The notes under the pieces were generated by a model. That model was not told the DNA's origin, ran no database searches, and saw only the letters and a program-made list of their open reading frames with translations. Both the position numbers and the translations under genes were made by a program. Positions 12,118 to 21,608 of a DNA stretch of 64,000 nucleotides are shown here, piece by piece. The stretch comes from Enterobacter cancerogenus. GTDB lineage: Bacteria; Pseudomonadota; Gammaproteobacteria; Enterobacterales; Enterobacteriaceae. Each line of letters begins with the position of its first letter. Within the stretch, counting starts at the first letter, position 1. The DNA lies in the NCBI RefSeq assembly GCF_019047785.1, contig NZ_CP077290.1, positions 1,364,001 through 1,428,000 on the forward strand, given 5' to 3'.

Positions 12118-15100
12118 CTACCCCAATATCCCCTTCAACACCGGTCCTATCCCCTCAAACGCCTGCGGTGAAATGATATCCACGTGGGCGCAGTCCTGGC
12201 TGTAGACCTCCAGCTCACCCACCCACGGTGCCCAGGCGACCTGCGGATCCATCGTTCGCGTGCGCTCGGCGACAAACAGCGTCGCTTTGCCATCAAACCG
12301 CGAGCTGTGCGCCGTGGTGAGCAGCCGCACCGCATCGGCGTAGTTGCCTTCAATGGCGTTAAACAGTTCGCTGGAGCCTTGCCCCTGCTGCGCGGCGATA
12401 AACGCCTGGCGCTCGCGCTCGATTTCAGCCAGCACGTCCGGATCCAGACCGTTGGCCTCTTTCTCCGCCCAGTTCTGGGTTTCCGGCGGCCAGGTATCGA
12501 GCAGGCCGAGGAACGCCACCGCTTCACCTTGCTCGCAAAGGCGCGCGGCAATGCCCTGCGCCAGCGTGCCACCCAGCGAGTAGCCAAACAGGTAGTACGG
12601 CCCTTGCGGCTGCTGCTTACGCAACGTCTTCAGGTGATGTTCAATCACGCCGTCCAGATCCGCACACTGCTGCATCGGCCCGTTCGGGCGTGGGGACTGA
12701 ATGCCGATAATCGACCAGCGCGGGCTGAGATAGCGCGCCAGCACGCTGAACTGCCAGGCAAAACCGGACGCCGGATGGAAGCAGAACAGCGTCGGGCCGT
12801 CGCTTTCGCGCAGCGGCAGCAGGGTTTCATACCCCAGACGCTGCGCCTGCTCGTCGCTCATCTGCGATCCCAATAGTTCGCTGAGCTTGCCGACCGTCGA
12901 GGCAACCATGATCTGCCCCGGCGTGACCTTGCGTTCACACGTGCGGCTCAGCTGTGCCGCCAGGCGCATTGCCAGCAGCGAGTGTCCGCCGAGGGCAAAG
13001 AAATCGGCCTCGATATCGTTCACCTCGCAGCCCAGCAGCGCAGAGAACGCCTCGGCAACGGCGATTTCGGTTGCCGTTTCGGGTGCACGGCCAGAGGCGG
13101 TACGGGTCAGATCCGGCAGCGGCAGCGCCTTGCGATCCAGCTTGCCGTTGGCGCTTAACGGCAGCGCGCTGATTTGCAGCAGCACCACCGGCACCATGTG
13201 CGGCGGCAGTTGCGCTTTCAACGCTGCCAGCAGCGCATCGCGATCCAGCGGCAGGCCGGATTCAGAAACGACGTAGCCCACCAGCTGACGGGCATCGCCG
13301 CCCGTGGCCGCCGCCTGGTTGATCACGCAGGCGTGCGCCACGGCCTGCGCCACGTCCGGCAGCGACAGCATCGCGCGGTCGATTTCGCCCAGCTCAATAC
13401 GCTGCCCGCGAATTTTCAGCTGGTCGTCGCTGCGCCCCAAATATTCCACCGCGCCGTTCTCCAGCCAGCGGGCGACGTCGCCGGTGCGGTACATCCGCTC
13501 GCCGGGGGCAAACGGGTCGGCAATAAAGCGGCTGGCGGTGAGGTCCGGGCGGCCAAGATAGCCCTGCGCCAGCTGGATGCCGGTAAGATAGAGATCGCCC
13601 GCCACGCCAAACGGCACCGGGCGCATCATCGCATCCAGAATACGCAGCCCGGTGTTCCAGACCGGGAAGCCAATCGGCACGCTGTTGCCCTCGACCGCCG
13701 CCAGTTCCGGGCCAAACGCCGGATACCAGCTCACGTCCACCGCCGCTTCCGTGGGGCCGTAGAGGTTATGCAGCGGCGCGTGGGTAAGCTGCTCCCACTC
13801 ACGGCACAGCCCGGCTGGCAGCGCTTCGCCGCTGCAGAACACCTTATCGAGCGTTTTACAGCAGCCAGCGGTTTCCGGGGTCAGCGAGGCGACAAACGCC
13901 GCCAGCATAGACGGCACAAAGTGGGTGGTGGTCACGCCGTAGCGCGCGAAAAAGCGCTGCATCGCCTGCGGATCGCGGTGCGCGTCCGGCTCGGCCATCA
14001 CCAGCTTCGCCCCGGCGATAAATGGCCACCAGAACTCCCACACCGACACGTCAAAGCTGCACGGCGTTTTTTGCGCCACCACGTCGCGCGCGGTCAGCGG
14101 GTAGTGATCCTGCATCCACATCAGGCGGTTGACGATGGCGGTATGCCCCACCATCACCCCTTTCGGGCGGCCTGTCGAACCGGAGGTAAAGATGATGTAC
14201 GCGGTCTGCTCCGGCGTCGCCAGCCGCAGAGGTTCAACATCCGTGCCCGGCAATAGTGTGTTGTAACTAAAGGAGGCAATGGGCAGATCGCTAAAGCGCG
14301 CCAGCTGCTCGTCGGTGGTAATCAGCAGCAACGGCTTCGCGTCCTCCAGCATCATCCGCAGGCGATCGTCCGGGTAGCCGGTATCGAGCGGCAGCCATGC
14401 GGCGCCTGCTTCGACGATGCCGTGCAGCGCCAGGGTCAGGAACACCGAGCGCGGCAGCGCAACCGCCACGCTGTCGCCCGGCTTCACGCCGCGTTCACGC
14501 AGCAGTTTCGCCAGCGCGACGACCTGCTCGCGCATCTGGCGATAGCTCAGTTCAATGTGCGCATCCGCCAGCGCCGGGGCGTCCGGCGTGTTGCTCGCCT
14601 GCTCCGCGACCAGCGCTGCCAGCGTGGTTGCCGGTACGTGATGCCCGGTGTCGTTGATGCGCGCGAGCTGTGCGTACTCTGGCTCCGAAACGGTCTCGAC
14701 CTCACCGCAGCGCAGGTCCGGATTGGCCGCAAACTGGGCCAGCATCGCGTTCAGGCGTGCGACGTGGCGCTTAAGCGTCGCCTCATCGTAGCGCTGTTTA
14801 TTGGCGAGGATCTCAATGCTCAGCCCCCCTTGCTCGTCCGGGAACAGCGCCAGTTCAAGGTCGTTAACCGGGCCGGTCGCCAGCGTGTGGGTGGTGGCCT
14901 CCACGCCGTCGATATTCAGCTGGTAATCGAACACCTTGACGTTCAATACCGGGCCAAATAGCGCCTCGTCTCCCGCCGCACGCCCGGCGTCGCGGACAAT
15001 CTGCTCGGCGTCGTAGCGCTGATGACGGCGCATTTTTTTTAACTGGTTCGCCAGGCGCAGCGCCAGCTCCGGCAAGCGCGCCTGCGGATCGATATTTACC

Positions 15101-15975
15101 GCCAGCGGCAGCACGTTGAGCACCGGCCCGGTGGCGGTAAGCGCTGCGGATCCCATGCGGCGCATAAAGATAAACCCGGCGGCGTAGTCCAGTCGCCCGG
15201 TCAGGCGGCCCAGCCACAGGGCCACCAGCGCAAGCGCCAGATCGGTACGCTGCACCTGCCCTGCGGCCTGCGCAAGCTGGCTAAACGCGTGGCGGTCAGC
15301 AACCATTTTCAGTCGCAGAATATCAGTGGTGGCCGCCCGACCCGGCAACGGCGCGGCGGAAAGCGAGACCGGAGACGGCAGTTGCCTGCGCTGTTCGGCC
15401 CAGAAGGCACCGTCGCGCTGATATGCGTCGCTGTCGCGATAGCGCTGATACTCTTCCACCACCTCGGCAAACGGCGTGAACGGCGAGGCTGGGGTAGCTT
15501 CACCGTTTTTCCAGGCACGATAAATCGCGGCGATCTGGCGGGTAATGGCCGGGAAACTGAAGCCATCCACCACTAAGTGGTGATAGCGCTGATACCAGTA
15601 CCAATGCCCCTCGCCTGCCTGAATCAGCTGATGAAACGCCAGCGGCTGGCCGCCGTCCACGCGCAGGTTTTGCTGAAGGTCGGCCTCCATCAGCGCCACG
15701 GCTTCGTCATGCGAACCGACGCGCACTACGGACGGTGCAGCTAAAATCATCGATTCATCGACCCACTGCCACACTTCGCCGTTATCTTCGGTGAAATGCG
15801 TGCGCAGGGTATCGGCCTGCATCATGCCCTCGACAATGGCTTTTGCCAGCAGCGGCGCGTCGATGTCGCCCTTAAGCTCGGTGTAGTGTGCCACGCTCCA
15901 GGCGTTTGGCAGGGAGGAGAGCTGCTCTGCCATCCAGATGCCGGGCTGGGCAGCGACGAGAGGAAGACGGTTCAT
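12118..15975 (-). CDS. entF: Enterobactin synthase component F (NRPS)
   Basis: A 1285-residue nonribosomal peptide synthetase that activates L-serine, condenses it with dihydroxybenzoyl-EntB and cyclises three units to enterobactin. Domain order is condensation (about 1-430, motif YHHLVVDGFS), adenylation (about 460-965, FTSGSTGRPKG, NLYGPTEA, YRTGD), peptidyl carrier (phosphopantetheine Ser in ALGGHSLLAM, about residue 1000) and thioesterase (catalytic Ser in GYSLGGT, final His in CAHVDI). I start at ATG 15975 (MNRLPLVAAQPG), which overlaps the ybdZ stop by four bases. The open frame continues upstream to 16107, but that part overlaps ybdZ and is not NRPS-like. E. coli EntF is about eight residues longer. 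Confidence 0.97.
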   Translation of the reverse strand: MNRLPLVAAQPGIWMAEQLSSLPNAWSVAHYTELKGDIDAPLLAKAIVEGMMQADTLRTHFTEDNGEVWQWVDESMILAAPSVVRVGSHDEAVALMEADLQQNLRVDGGQPLAFHQLIQAGEGHWYWYQRYHHLVVDGFSFPAITRQIAAIYRAWKNGEATPASPFTPFAEVVEEYQRYRDSDAYQRDGAFWAEQRRQLPSPVSLSAAPLPGRAATTDILRLKMVADRHAFSQLAQAAGQVQRTDLALALVALWLGRLTGRLDYAAGFIFMRRMGSAALTATGPVLNVLPLAVNIDPQARLPELALRLANQLKKMRRHQRYDAEQIVRDAGRAAGDEALFGPVLNVKVFDYQLNIDGVEATTHTLATGPVNDLELALFPDEQGGLSIEILANKQRYDEATLKRHVARLNAMLAQFAANPDLRCGEVETVSEPEYAQLARINDTGHHVPATTLAALVAEQASNTPDAPALADAHIELSYRQMREQVVALAKLLRERGVKPGDSVAVALPRSVFLTLALHGIVEAGAAWLPLDTGYPDDRLRMMLEDAKPLLLITTDEQLARFSDLPIASFSYNTLLPGTDVEPLRLATPEQTAYIIFTSGSTGRPKGVMVGHTAIVNRLMWMQDHYPLTARDVVAQKTPCSFDVSVWEFWWPFIAGAKLVMAEPDAHRDPQAMQRFFARYGVTTTHFVPSMLAAFVASLTPETAGCCKTLDKVFCSGEALPAGLCREWEQLTHAPLHNLYGPTEAAVDVSWYPAFGPELAAVEGNSVPIGFPVWNTGLRILDAMMRPVPFGVAGDLYLTGIQLAQGYLGRPDLTASRFIADPFAPGERMYRTGDVARWLENGAVEYLGRSDDQLKIRGQRIELGEIDRAMLSLPDVAQAVAHACVINQAAATGGDARQLVGYVVSESGLPLDRDALLAALKAQLPPHMVPVVLLQISALPLSANGKLDRKALPLPDLTRTASGRAPETATEIAVAEAFSALLGCEVNDIEADFFALGGHSLLAMRLAAQLSRTCERKVTPGQIMVASTVGKLSELLGSQMSDEQAQRLGYETLLPLRESDGPTLFCFHPASGFAWQFSVLARYLSPRWSIIGIQSPRPNGPMQQCADLDGVIEHHLKTLRKQQPQGPYYLFGYSLGGTLAQGIAARLCEQGEAVAFLGLLDTWPPETQNWAEKEANGLDPDVLAEIERERQAFIAAQQGQGSSELFNAIEGNYADAVRLLTTAHSSRFDGKATLFVAERTRTMDPQVAWAPWVGELEVYSQDCAHVDIISPQAFEGIGPVLKGILG

Positions 15976-16184
15976 ACGCTCTCCTTCGCAAAATGAGACG
16001 GCATAAGGGTTTGCCAGTGTTCGGCCAGCCAGTGCTGGCACGCTTCCTGAGACTGCGGCTCGCAGACCACGTGCCAGCCTGCGGGCAGATCGCACTGCTG
16101 CGGCCACAGGCTGTACTGCGCCTGGTCGTTACGCAAAATGGCGAACTGTCCCTGCGGATTATCGAAAGGATTGCTGAATTCCAT
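15972..16184 (-). CDS. ybdZ: MbtH-like NRPS cofactor YbdZ
   Basis: A 70-residue MbtH-family protein that binds and stimulates the EntF adenylation domain. The signature NPFDNPQGQFAILRNDQAQYSLWP and a later Trp-rich stretch (PAGWHVVCEP) are present. It lies 10 bp after fes and overlaps entF by four bases, so the cofactor and its synthetase are translated together. Confidence 0.96.
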   Translation of the reverse strand: MEFSNPFDNPQGQFAILRNDQAQYSLWPQQCDLPAGWHVVCEPQSQEACQHWLAEHWQTLMPSHFAKESV

Positions 16185-16194
16185 ACAGACTCCG

Positions 16195-17397
16195 TTAGTG
16201 AATAAGCGGCTGCCAGAGGGTCATGAGCCCCTGCGTCAGCCCACCGCGCCAGCAAAGCGCATCGTGTCCGCCGTCAACCTGACGCCAGATAACCGGTTGC
16301 TGTGTGTGTTGTAGTTCGGCGTAAATCGCCTGGTTTGCGCGGAAGATAAGCGGCTCGTTGCGCCCGGCCTCAAGGACAATGCGCAGCCCGTGTGCGGTTT
16401 TTTCACCCGCTTTGAGTTGTTCGATAAGCAGCCCGTCCTGCTGCGCGCCACGGTGCGGCCACCAGAAGGAGCCGGACTGGCTGAGCACGCAGCCAAACCG
16501 CTGCGGCCAGTTCAGGCCCGCATAAAGGGAGGAAAGCCCGCCGAAGCTCTGCCCCGCCACCAGGGTACGCTCGGCTCGGTCGCTAAAGGGTGTCATGGCT
16601 TTCACCTGCGGGAGAAGCTCTTCCTGCACGGCCAGCCAGAACGCAGGGTTGCAGGGCAGTTCGCGGCTGCGGTGCGCGGTATCGATGACGTCGATCAGCA
16701 CGTAAACCGCAGGCGGCAGCTGGCGTGCCGCGGTAAGCGCCGTCAGCGCAGGCCATACGGGCATACTTTCGGCCCAGAACTGGCCGTCGAGCAGCACCGC
16801 CAGCGGGCGTTCGGGGCTGGCGTCACCGGTGGTAAAAATCCAGACGCGGCGGCGGTTGCCCAGCTGCGCGCTGTTCCATTCGATACATACAGGCTGGGTA
16901 TAAGGCGTTTCAGGATGGTTCCAGCCCGGCTGTAGCGGGGCCTCGGGCATTTCGAGCGCCGAGACGGCGTGACCGCGCCCGCCGCGCCAGCTCTGCGGGT
17001 TCAGCGGGTCGGATACCGCGTGCGGGAGGAGCTTGCGCCAGCCTTCACGCAGCGCCATGCGGTCCGGCTGTTCGCCTGCAAACACCGCATCGGCAAAATC
17101 GTGTTCGTTATCAGAAGGGATAAAACAGTAGCTGCCGCGCCATTCGCGGCTGAACTCACCCTGCCACTGCCAGACATCGGTATCGGGAAGGCGTTCGAGA
17201 GACTGCGGACGAGCATTTTGATGGTGATCGGTGACGCCAGTGATATAAAGCCAGACGCGCTGCGTCGCCGATGTGGCCTGCGTGCCCGCCGGATCGCGCC
17301 ACCAGAACGTGACGCGATACTTCTCCCCGTCGCGAACCCACTCCGGCCCGGTTTTCGACTGCCACCAGGCTTCACTTCCCGTTGTTAACGCCGTCAC
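16195..17397 (-). CDS. fes: Enterochelin esterase Fes
   Basis: A 400-residue cytoplasmic esterase that hydrolyses ferric enterobactin so that iron can be released. The N-terminal half is the esterase-specific domain; the C-terminal half is an alpha/beta hydrolase with the nucleophile in AGQSFGGLSS and the catalytic His in DGGHDALCW. Length equals that of E. coli Fes. It is the first gene of fes-ybdZ-entF and is divergent from fepA across a Fur-box region. A decayed, related esterase gene lies at 61776-62063. Confidence 0.96.
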   Translation of the reverse strand: MTALTTGSEAWWQSKTGPEWVRDGEKYRVTFWWRDPAGTQATSATQRVWLYITGVTDHHQNARPQSLERLPDTDVWQWQGEFSREWRGSYCFIPSDNEHDFADAVFAGEQPDRMALREGWRKLLPHAVSDPLNPQSWRGGRGHAVSALEMPEAPLQPGWNHPETPYTQPVCIEWNSAQLGNRRRVWIFTTGDASPERPLAVLLDGQFWAESMPVWPALTALTAARQLPPAVYVLIDVIDTAHRSRELPCNPAFWLAVQEELLPQVKAMTPFSDRAERTLVAGQSFGGLSSLYAGLNWPQRFGCVLSQSGSFWWPHRGAQQDGLLIEQLKAGEKTAHGLRIVLEAGRNEPLIFRANQAIYAELQHTQQPVIWRQVDGGHDALCWRGGLTQGLMTLWQPLIH

Positions 17398-17441
17398 TAT
17401 AACCTCATGTTTAACGAGTCATTTTTTGTTGTAAGACAAAA

Positions 17442-17478
17442 ATTATTGATAATATTATTGATAACTATTTGCATTTGC
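17442..17478. promoter_or_regulatory. Fur-box cluster of fes/fepA
   Basis: Overlapping GATAAT-like hexamers (ATTATTGATAATATTATTGA, then GATAACTATTTGCATTTGC) lie between the divergent fes and fepA genes, as expected for Fur repression. The remaining 170 bp up to the fepA start is a GC-rich leader with no gene that I can support. Confidence 0.8.
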
Positions 17479-17647
17479 AATAGCGTAGTGCCCGCGCTGT
17501 GGGAAGCGCGCTCATAAATTAATCATGCCACGAATTGTGTGCGCTCGAGGACAGGGCTGCTTACGCAATGGCGGGTGACAACATGCCGCCTCCTCTCCCT
17601 TTCGGGAACGGAGACCAGGGGATGCGGCGCGAAAAGCAGGACGTACA

Positions 17648-19897
17648 ATGAATAAGAAGATTCACTCCCTGGCCTTGCTGGTCAACTTAGGGATTTACGG
17701 CGTCGCGATGCCTGCGCTGGCTGACGACACCGCCGCCAGCGCGCAGCACGAAGACACGATGGTGATCACCGCCGCAGAGCAGAACCTGCAGGCACCCGGC
17801 GTATCAACCATCACGGCTGATGAAATCCGTAAAAACCCGCCCGCTCGCGACGTCGCCGAAATCATCCGCACCATGCCGGGCGTCAACCTGACCGGTAACT
17901 CCACCAGCGGCCAGCGCGGCAACAACCGTCAGATCGACATTCGCGGCATGGGGCCGGAAAACACCCTGATCCTGATCGACGGCAAGCCCGTTACCAGCCG
18001 CAACTCGATCCGACTCGGCTGGCGCGGTGAGCGCGATACCCGCGGTGACACCGGCTGGGTGCCGCCAGAGATGATCGAACGTATCGAAGTGATCCGCGGC
18101 CCGGCTGCAGCCCGCTACGGTAACGGTGCGGCAGGCGGCGTGGTGAACATCATCACCAAAAAATTCGATGACCAGTGGCATGGCTCCTGGAACACCTACC
18201 TGAACGCCCCGGAACACAAGGACGAAGGGTCTACCAAGCGCACCAACTTCAGCCTGAGCGGCCCACTGGGCGGCGACTTCAGCTTCCGCATGTTTGGTAA
18301 CCTCGATAAAACCCAGGCCGATGCATGGGACATTAACCAGGGCCATCAGTCCGACCGTACCGGTGCCTACGCCGACACGCTGCCGGCAGGCCGTGAAGGG
18401 GTCGAGAACAAAGACATCAACGGCGTGGTGCGCTGGGACTTTGCGCCTATGCAGTCCCTGGAGTTTGAGGCGGGCTACAGCCGCCAGAACAACCTTTACG
18501 CCGGCGACACCCAGAACACCAACAACGACAACAGCTCAAGCGGCCTGGTGAAGAAAAACTACGGTAAAGAGACTAACCGTATTTATCGCCAGAACTTCGC
18601 GGTGACCTGGAACGGCGGCTGGGATAACGGCATTACCACCAGCAACTGGGCGCAGTACGAGCACACCCGCAACTCGCGTCTGGGTGAAGGCCTGGCGGGC
18701 GGCCTTGAAGGTCTGTTCAACAGCAATAAATTCACCGACACCGACCTGGCCGACGTGATGCTGCACAGTGAGATCAACCTGCCAATTGATTTCCTCGTCA
18801 ACCAGAACCTGACGCTCGGCACCGAGTGGAACCAGCAGCGTATGAAGGACTCGACCTCTAATACGCAGGCCCAGCAGGGCGGCACCATTCCCGGCATGAG
18901 CGACGATCGCAGCCCGTACTCCTCGGCGGAGATCTTCTCGCTGTTTGCCGAGAACAACATGGAGCTGACCGACAGCACCATGCTGACCCCGGCGCTGCGC
19001 TTCGACCATCACACCATCGTTGGCAACAACTGGAGCCCGTCCCTGAACCTGTCGCAAGGTCTGGGCGACGACTTCACCCTGAAGATGGGTATCGCGCGCG
19101 CCTATAAAGCCCCGAGCCTGTATCAGACCAACCCGAACTACCTGCTGTACAGTAAAGGCCAGGGCTGCTACGCAAGTTCCGACGGCGTGGGCTGCTACAT
19201 GATGGGTAACGACGATCTGAAAGCCGAGACCAGCATCAACAAAGAGATTGGCCTTGAGTGGAAACACGACGGCTGGCTGGCCGGTGTGACCTGGTTCCGC
19301 AACGACTACCGCGACAAGATTGAAGCGGGCTATGCACCAATCGGCCAGACATCCACCAGCAAAGTGACCACCGATATCTATCAGTGGGAAAACGTGCCGA
19401 AAGCGGTGGTAGAAGGTCTTGAAGGCTCCCTGAACGTGCCGGTCAGCGACACGATCAACTGGACCAACAACATTACCTACATGCTGCAGAGTAAGAACAA
19501 AGAGACCGGCGACCGTCTGTCGATTATCCCGGAGTACACGCTGAACTCTACGCTGAGCTGGCAGGTGCGTCAGGACGTCTCCCTGCAGTCGACCTTCACC
19601 TGGTACGGCAAGCAGCAGCCGAAGAAGTACAATTATAAAGGCCAGCCGGTTACCGGGTCTGAGAAAGACGAAGTCAGCCCGTACAGCATTGTTGGCCTGA
19701 GCGCGACCTGGGACGTGACCAAAAACGTCAGCCTGACCGGCGGCGTGGATAACGTGTTCGACAAGCGCCAGTGGCGCGCGGGGAATGCCCAGACTACCGG
19801 CAACGCCACTACCGGGGCGTATATGTACGGGGCGGGTGCCTATACGTATAATGAACCAGGCCGAACCTGGTACATGAGCGTGAATACGCACTTCTAA
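17648..19897 (+). CDS. fepA: Ferric enterobactin outer-membrane receptor FepA
   Basis: A 749-residue TonB-dependent receptor. A signal peptide of about 25 residues ends PALA/DDTA. The TonB box DTMVITA follows, then the plug domain (about 45-170, with RQIDIRGMGPENTLILIDG) and a 22-strand barrel ending in the terminal Phe of MSVNTHF needed for outer-membrane assembly. It starts MNKKIHSLALLVNLGIYG, nearly identical to E. coli FepA. A strong rho-independent terminator follows the stop codon. Confidence 0.97.
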   Translation: MNKKIHSLALLVNLGIYGVAMPALADDTAASAQHEDTMVITAAEQNLQAPGVSTITADEIRKNPPARDVAEIIRTMPGVNLTGNSTSGQRGNNRQIDIRGMGPENTLILIDGKPVTSRNSIRLGWRGERDTRGDTGWVPPEMIERIEVIRGPAAARYGNGAAGGVVNIITKKFDDQWHGSWNTYLNAPEHKDEGSTKRTNFSLSGPLGGDFSFRMFGNLDKTQADAWDINQGHQSDRTGAYADTLPAGREGVENKDINGVVRWDFAPMQSLEFEAGYSRQNNLYAGDTQNTNNDNSSSGLVKKNYGKETNRIYRQNFAVTWNGGWDNGITTSNWAQYEHTRNSRLGEGLAGGLEGLFNSNKFTDTDLADVMLHSEINLPIDFLVNQNLTLGTEWNQQRMKDSTSNTQAQQGGTIPGMSDDRSPYSSAEIFSLFAENNMELTDSTMLTPALRFDHHTIVGNNWSPSLNLSQGLGDDFTLKMGIARAYKAPSLYQTNPNYLLYSKGQGCYASSDGVGCYMMGNDDLKAETSINKEIGLEWKHDGWLAGVTWFRNDYRDKIEAGYAPIGQTSTSKVTTDIYQWENVPKAVVEGLEGSLNVPVSDTINWTNNITYMLQSKNKETGDRLSIIPEYTLNSTLSWQVRQDVSLQSTFTWYGKQQPKKYNYKGQPVTGSEKDEVSPYSIVGLSATWDVTKNVSLTGGVDNVFDKRQWRAGNAQTTGNATTGAYMYGAGAYTYNEPGRTWYMSVNTHF

Positions 19898-19906
19898 GGT
19901 GAACGC

Positions 19907-19935
19907 AAAACGGCAACTTCGGTTGCCGTTTTTAA
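19907..19935 (+). terminator. Rho-independent terminator of fepA
   Basis: AAACGGCAACTTCGGTTGCC followed by GTTTTT forms a perfect stem with a TTCG loop and a T tract, 10 bp after the fepA stop. Confidence 0.93.
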
Positions 19936-19976
19936 TTTTTGCTCTTGTTTTTGAGGGAGAGTGCCCGGGTGGCGCT

Positions 19977-20111
19977 ATCAGGCCGCATGTTCCCCCTCAC
20001 CCCTACCCTCTCCCCTAAGAGGAGAGGGAGTTGATAGAGCGAGCGGGGTTTCGTTTCTCTCCCTCTCCCTCTCCCTGTGGGAGAGGGTCGGGGTGAGGGC
20101 ATCAGGCCGCA
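19977..20111. repeat. MITE-like element flanked by 11-bp direct repeats
   Basis: ATCAGGCCGCA occurs at 19977-19987 and again at 20101-20111. The 113 bp between has long terminal inverted repeats: CCCTCACCCCTACCCTCTCCC on the left (from about 19993) and GGGAGAGGGTCGGGGTGAGGG on the right (20079-20099), with one mismatch. The direct repeats look like a target duplication, although REP-like sequence is also present here. A related unit is at 58254-58335. Confidence 0.65.
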
Positions 20112-20137
20112 CTATTCCACAACGTCAGGACAAAAAT

Positions 20138-20806
20138 ATGCGCACCACCCACTCCACATTTCGTCTTGCCGGACACGCGGTCCATCAAATCATCTTCAAC
20201 CCTGCAACCGTCACCGACGCCGATCTTCTCTGGCTCCCCCATCACAATACGCTGGCTCACGCCGCGCCCAAACGGAAAGCCGAACACCTGGCCGGCCGCC
20301 TCGCCGCCGCCCATGCCCTGCGGGACTACGGCATCATATCCATACCGGCTATCGGCAGCAGCGGGGAGCCGCTGTGGCCTGTCGGCGTGACGGGCAGCAT
20401 CAGCCATACGGCCACGCGGGCGCTGGCCATTGTCACGCAAAGCGGGCTTACGGGTATCGACGGGGAAATCATCCTCGCGGATGACGAAGCGGAAGAGATC
20501 AAAGACGGGATAGTGAGTCCCGCCGAGGACGCGTTGCTGCGCCACACCGCCCTGCCGTTTGCGCAGGCGCTGACGCTGGCGTTTAGCGCCAAAGAGAGCC
20601 TCTTTAAGGCGCTGTTTTCACAGGTTCACGCGATGATGGGCTTTGAGAGCGCCCGCGTCACGGCGCTCGACAAGACGAGCCTGACGCTGGCGCTGACCCG
20701 CCCGCTGGCGGGGTTTGCGCAGGATGATGCCTTCATGCTGTACTGGCTGCGCGACGGCAACACGCTGATCACACTGCTCCCGCCCGTTCCCGCCGCTTCG
20801 CGCTAA
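20138..20806 (+). CDS. entD: Phosphopantetheinyl transferase EntD
   Basis: A 222-residue Sfp-type transferase that attaches phosphopantetheine to EntB and EntF. It has KRKAEHLAGRLAAAHALRDYG, the Mg-binding GIDGE motif (the usual middle Ile is Gly, but Asp and Glu remain) and the catalytic FSAKESLFKA. I start at ATG 20138 (MRTTHSTFRLAG). The frame is open upstream to 19961, but that part is the inverted-repeat element, not protein-like. Its last 38 bp overlap the convergent sitD gene. Confidence 0.92.
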   Translation: MRTTHSTFRLAGHAVHQIIFNPATVTDADLLWLPHHNTLAHAAPKRKAEHLAGRLAAAHALRDYGIISIPAIGSSGEPLWPVGVTGSISHTATRALAIVTQSGLTGIDGEIILADDEAEEIKDGIVSPAEDALLRHTALPFAQALTLAFSAKESLFKALFSQVHAMMGFESARVTALDKTSLTLALTRPLAGFAQDDAFMLYWLRDGNTLITLLPPVPAASR

Positions 20807-21608
20807 CGCTGGTTGCCGCAAAGGTGACAATAAACACCAGCGCGAACAGCACCACGATGGTCGGCGCGGGCGCGCTGTCGAGAAAGAACGAGAGATATAC
20901 CCCGCTGACCGACACCAGCCCGGAGACCGCCACCGCCACCAGCAGTGCGACGTGGAAGCGTCGGGTGAGCAGCACCGCAATCGCCCCCGGGGCAATCAGC
21001 AGTGAAATCGACAGGATGATCCCCACCGCTTTCAGCGTGGCGACAATGGTCAGCGAGACCATGCACAGCAAGCCGTAGTGCAGCCAGCGCGTGCGTAATC
21101 CGCTGGCCTGCGCCTGCTGATAATCAAAGCAAAACAGCAGAAACTCCCGCCACTTCACGCCGATAACCAGCGCGATGAGCGCGGCGACGATGCCGCTTTG
21201 CAGCATGTCCGCCCCGTTAATGCCCAGCATATCGCCAAACAGAATATGGTCGAGGTGCACTTCCGGCTTCACGGCTATGTACAAAATCAGCCCGGCGGCG
21301 AACATACCGGAAAAGACGATGCCCATCACGGTGTCCTGCTTGATGCGGCTGTTGTCCTTGAGATAACCCGTTGCTACCGCGCAGAACAACCCGGCGACAA
21401 AAGCCCCGACCGCCAGCGGCATACCGGCCATCCACGCCAGCACCACTCCGGGGAAGACCGCGTGGCTCATGGCATCTCCCATCAGCGCCCAGCCCTTCAG
21501 CACCAGGAACACCGATAGCAGCGCGCAGGGAACGGCGACCATCAGCGAAATCAGCAATGCGTTGTTCATGAACGCAAACTGGAAGGGTTCTAATAACAGG
21601 GTCATCAT
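20769..21608 (-). CDS. sitD: Mn/Fe ABC transporter permease SitD
   Basis: A 279-residue ABC-3 family permease with about eight membrane helices, second membrane subunit of the SitABCD manganese/iron importer. Family segments include KGWALMGDAMSHAVFPGV and VGIILSISLLIAPGAIA. It starts inside the sitC stop (ATGA overlap) and its 3' end overlaps entD head-on by 38 bp. Confidence 0.93.
   Translation of the reverse strand: MMTLLLEPFQFAFMNNALLISLMVAVPCALLSVFLVLKGWALMGDAMSHAVFPGVVLAWMAGMPLAVGAFVAGLFCAVATGYLKDNSRIKQDTVMGIVFSGMFAAGLILYIAVKPEVHLDHILFGDMLGINGADMLQSGIVAALIALVIGVKWREFLLFCFDYQQAQASGLRTRWLHYGLLCMVSLTIVATLKAVGIILSISLLIAPGAIAVLLTRRFHVALLVAVAVSGLVSVSGVYLSFFLDSAPAPTIVVLFALVFIVTFAATSVSAKRRERAGAV

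Noticed and set aside
15976..16107. 44-codon N-terminal extension of entF
   Set aside because: It overlaps ybdZ in another frame, is Arg/Ala-rich and absent from the EntF family; the ATG at 15975 overlaps the ybdZ stop as expected.
18536..19891. Open frame of 451 codons antisense to fepA
   Set aside because: The translation lacks any domain pattern and fepA on the other strand is certain.
19961..20137. 59-codon upstream extension of entD
   Set aside because: It translates the inverted-repeat element into Pro/Ser/Leu repeats; the family start is at 20138.
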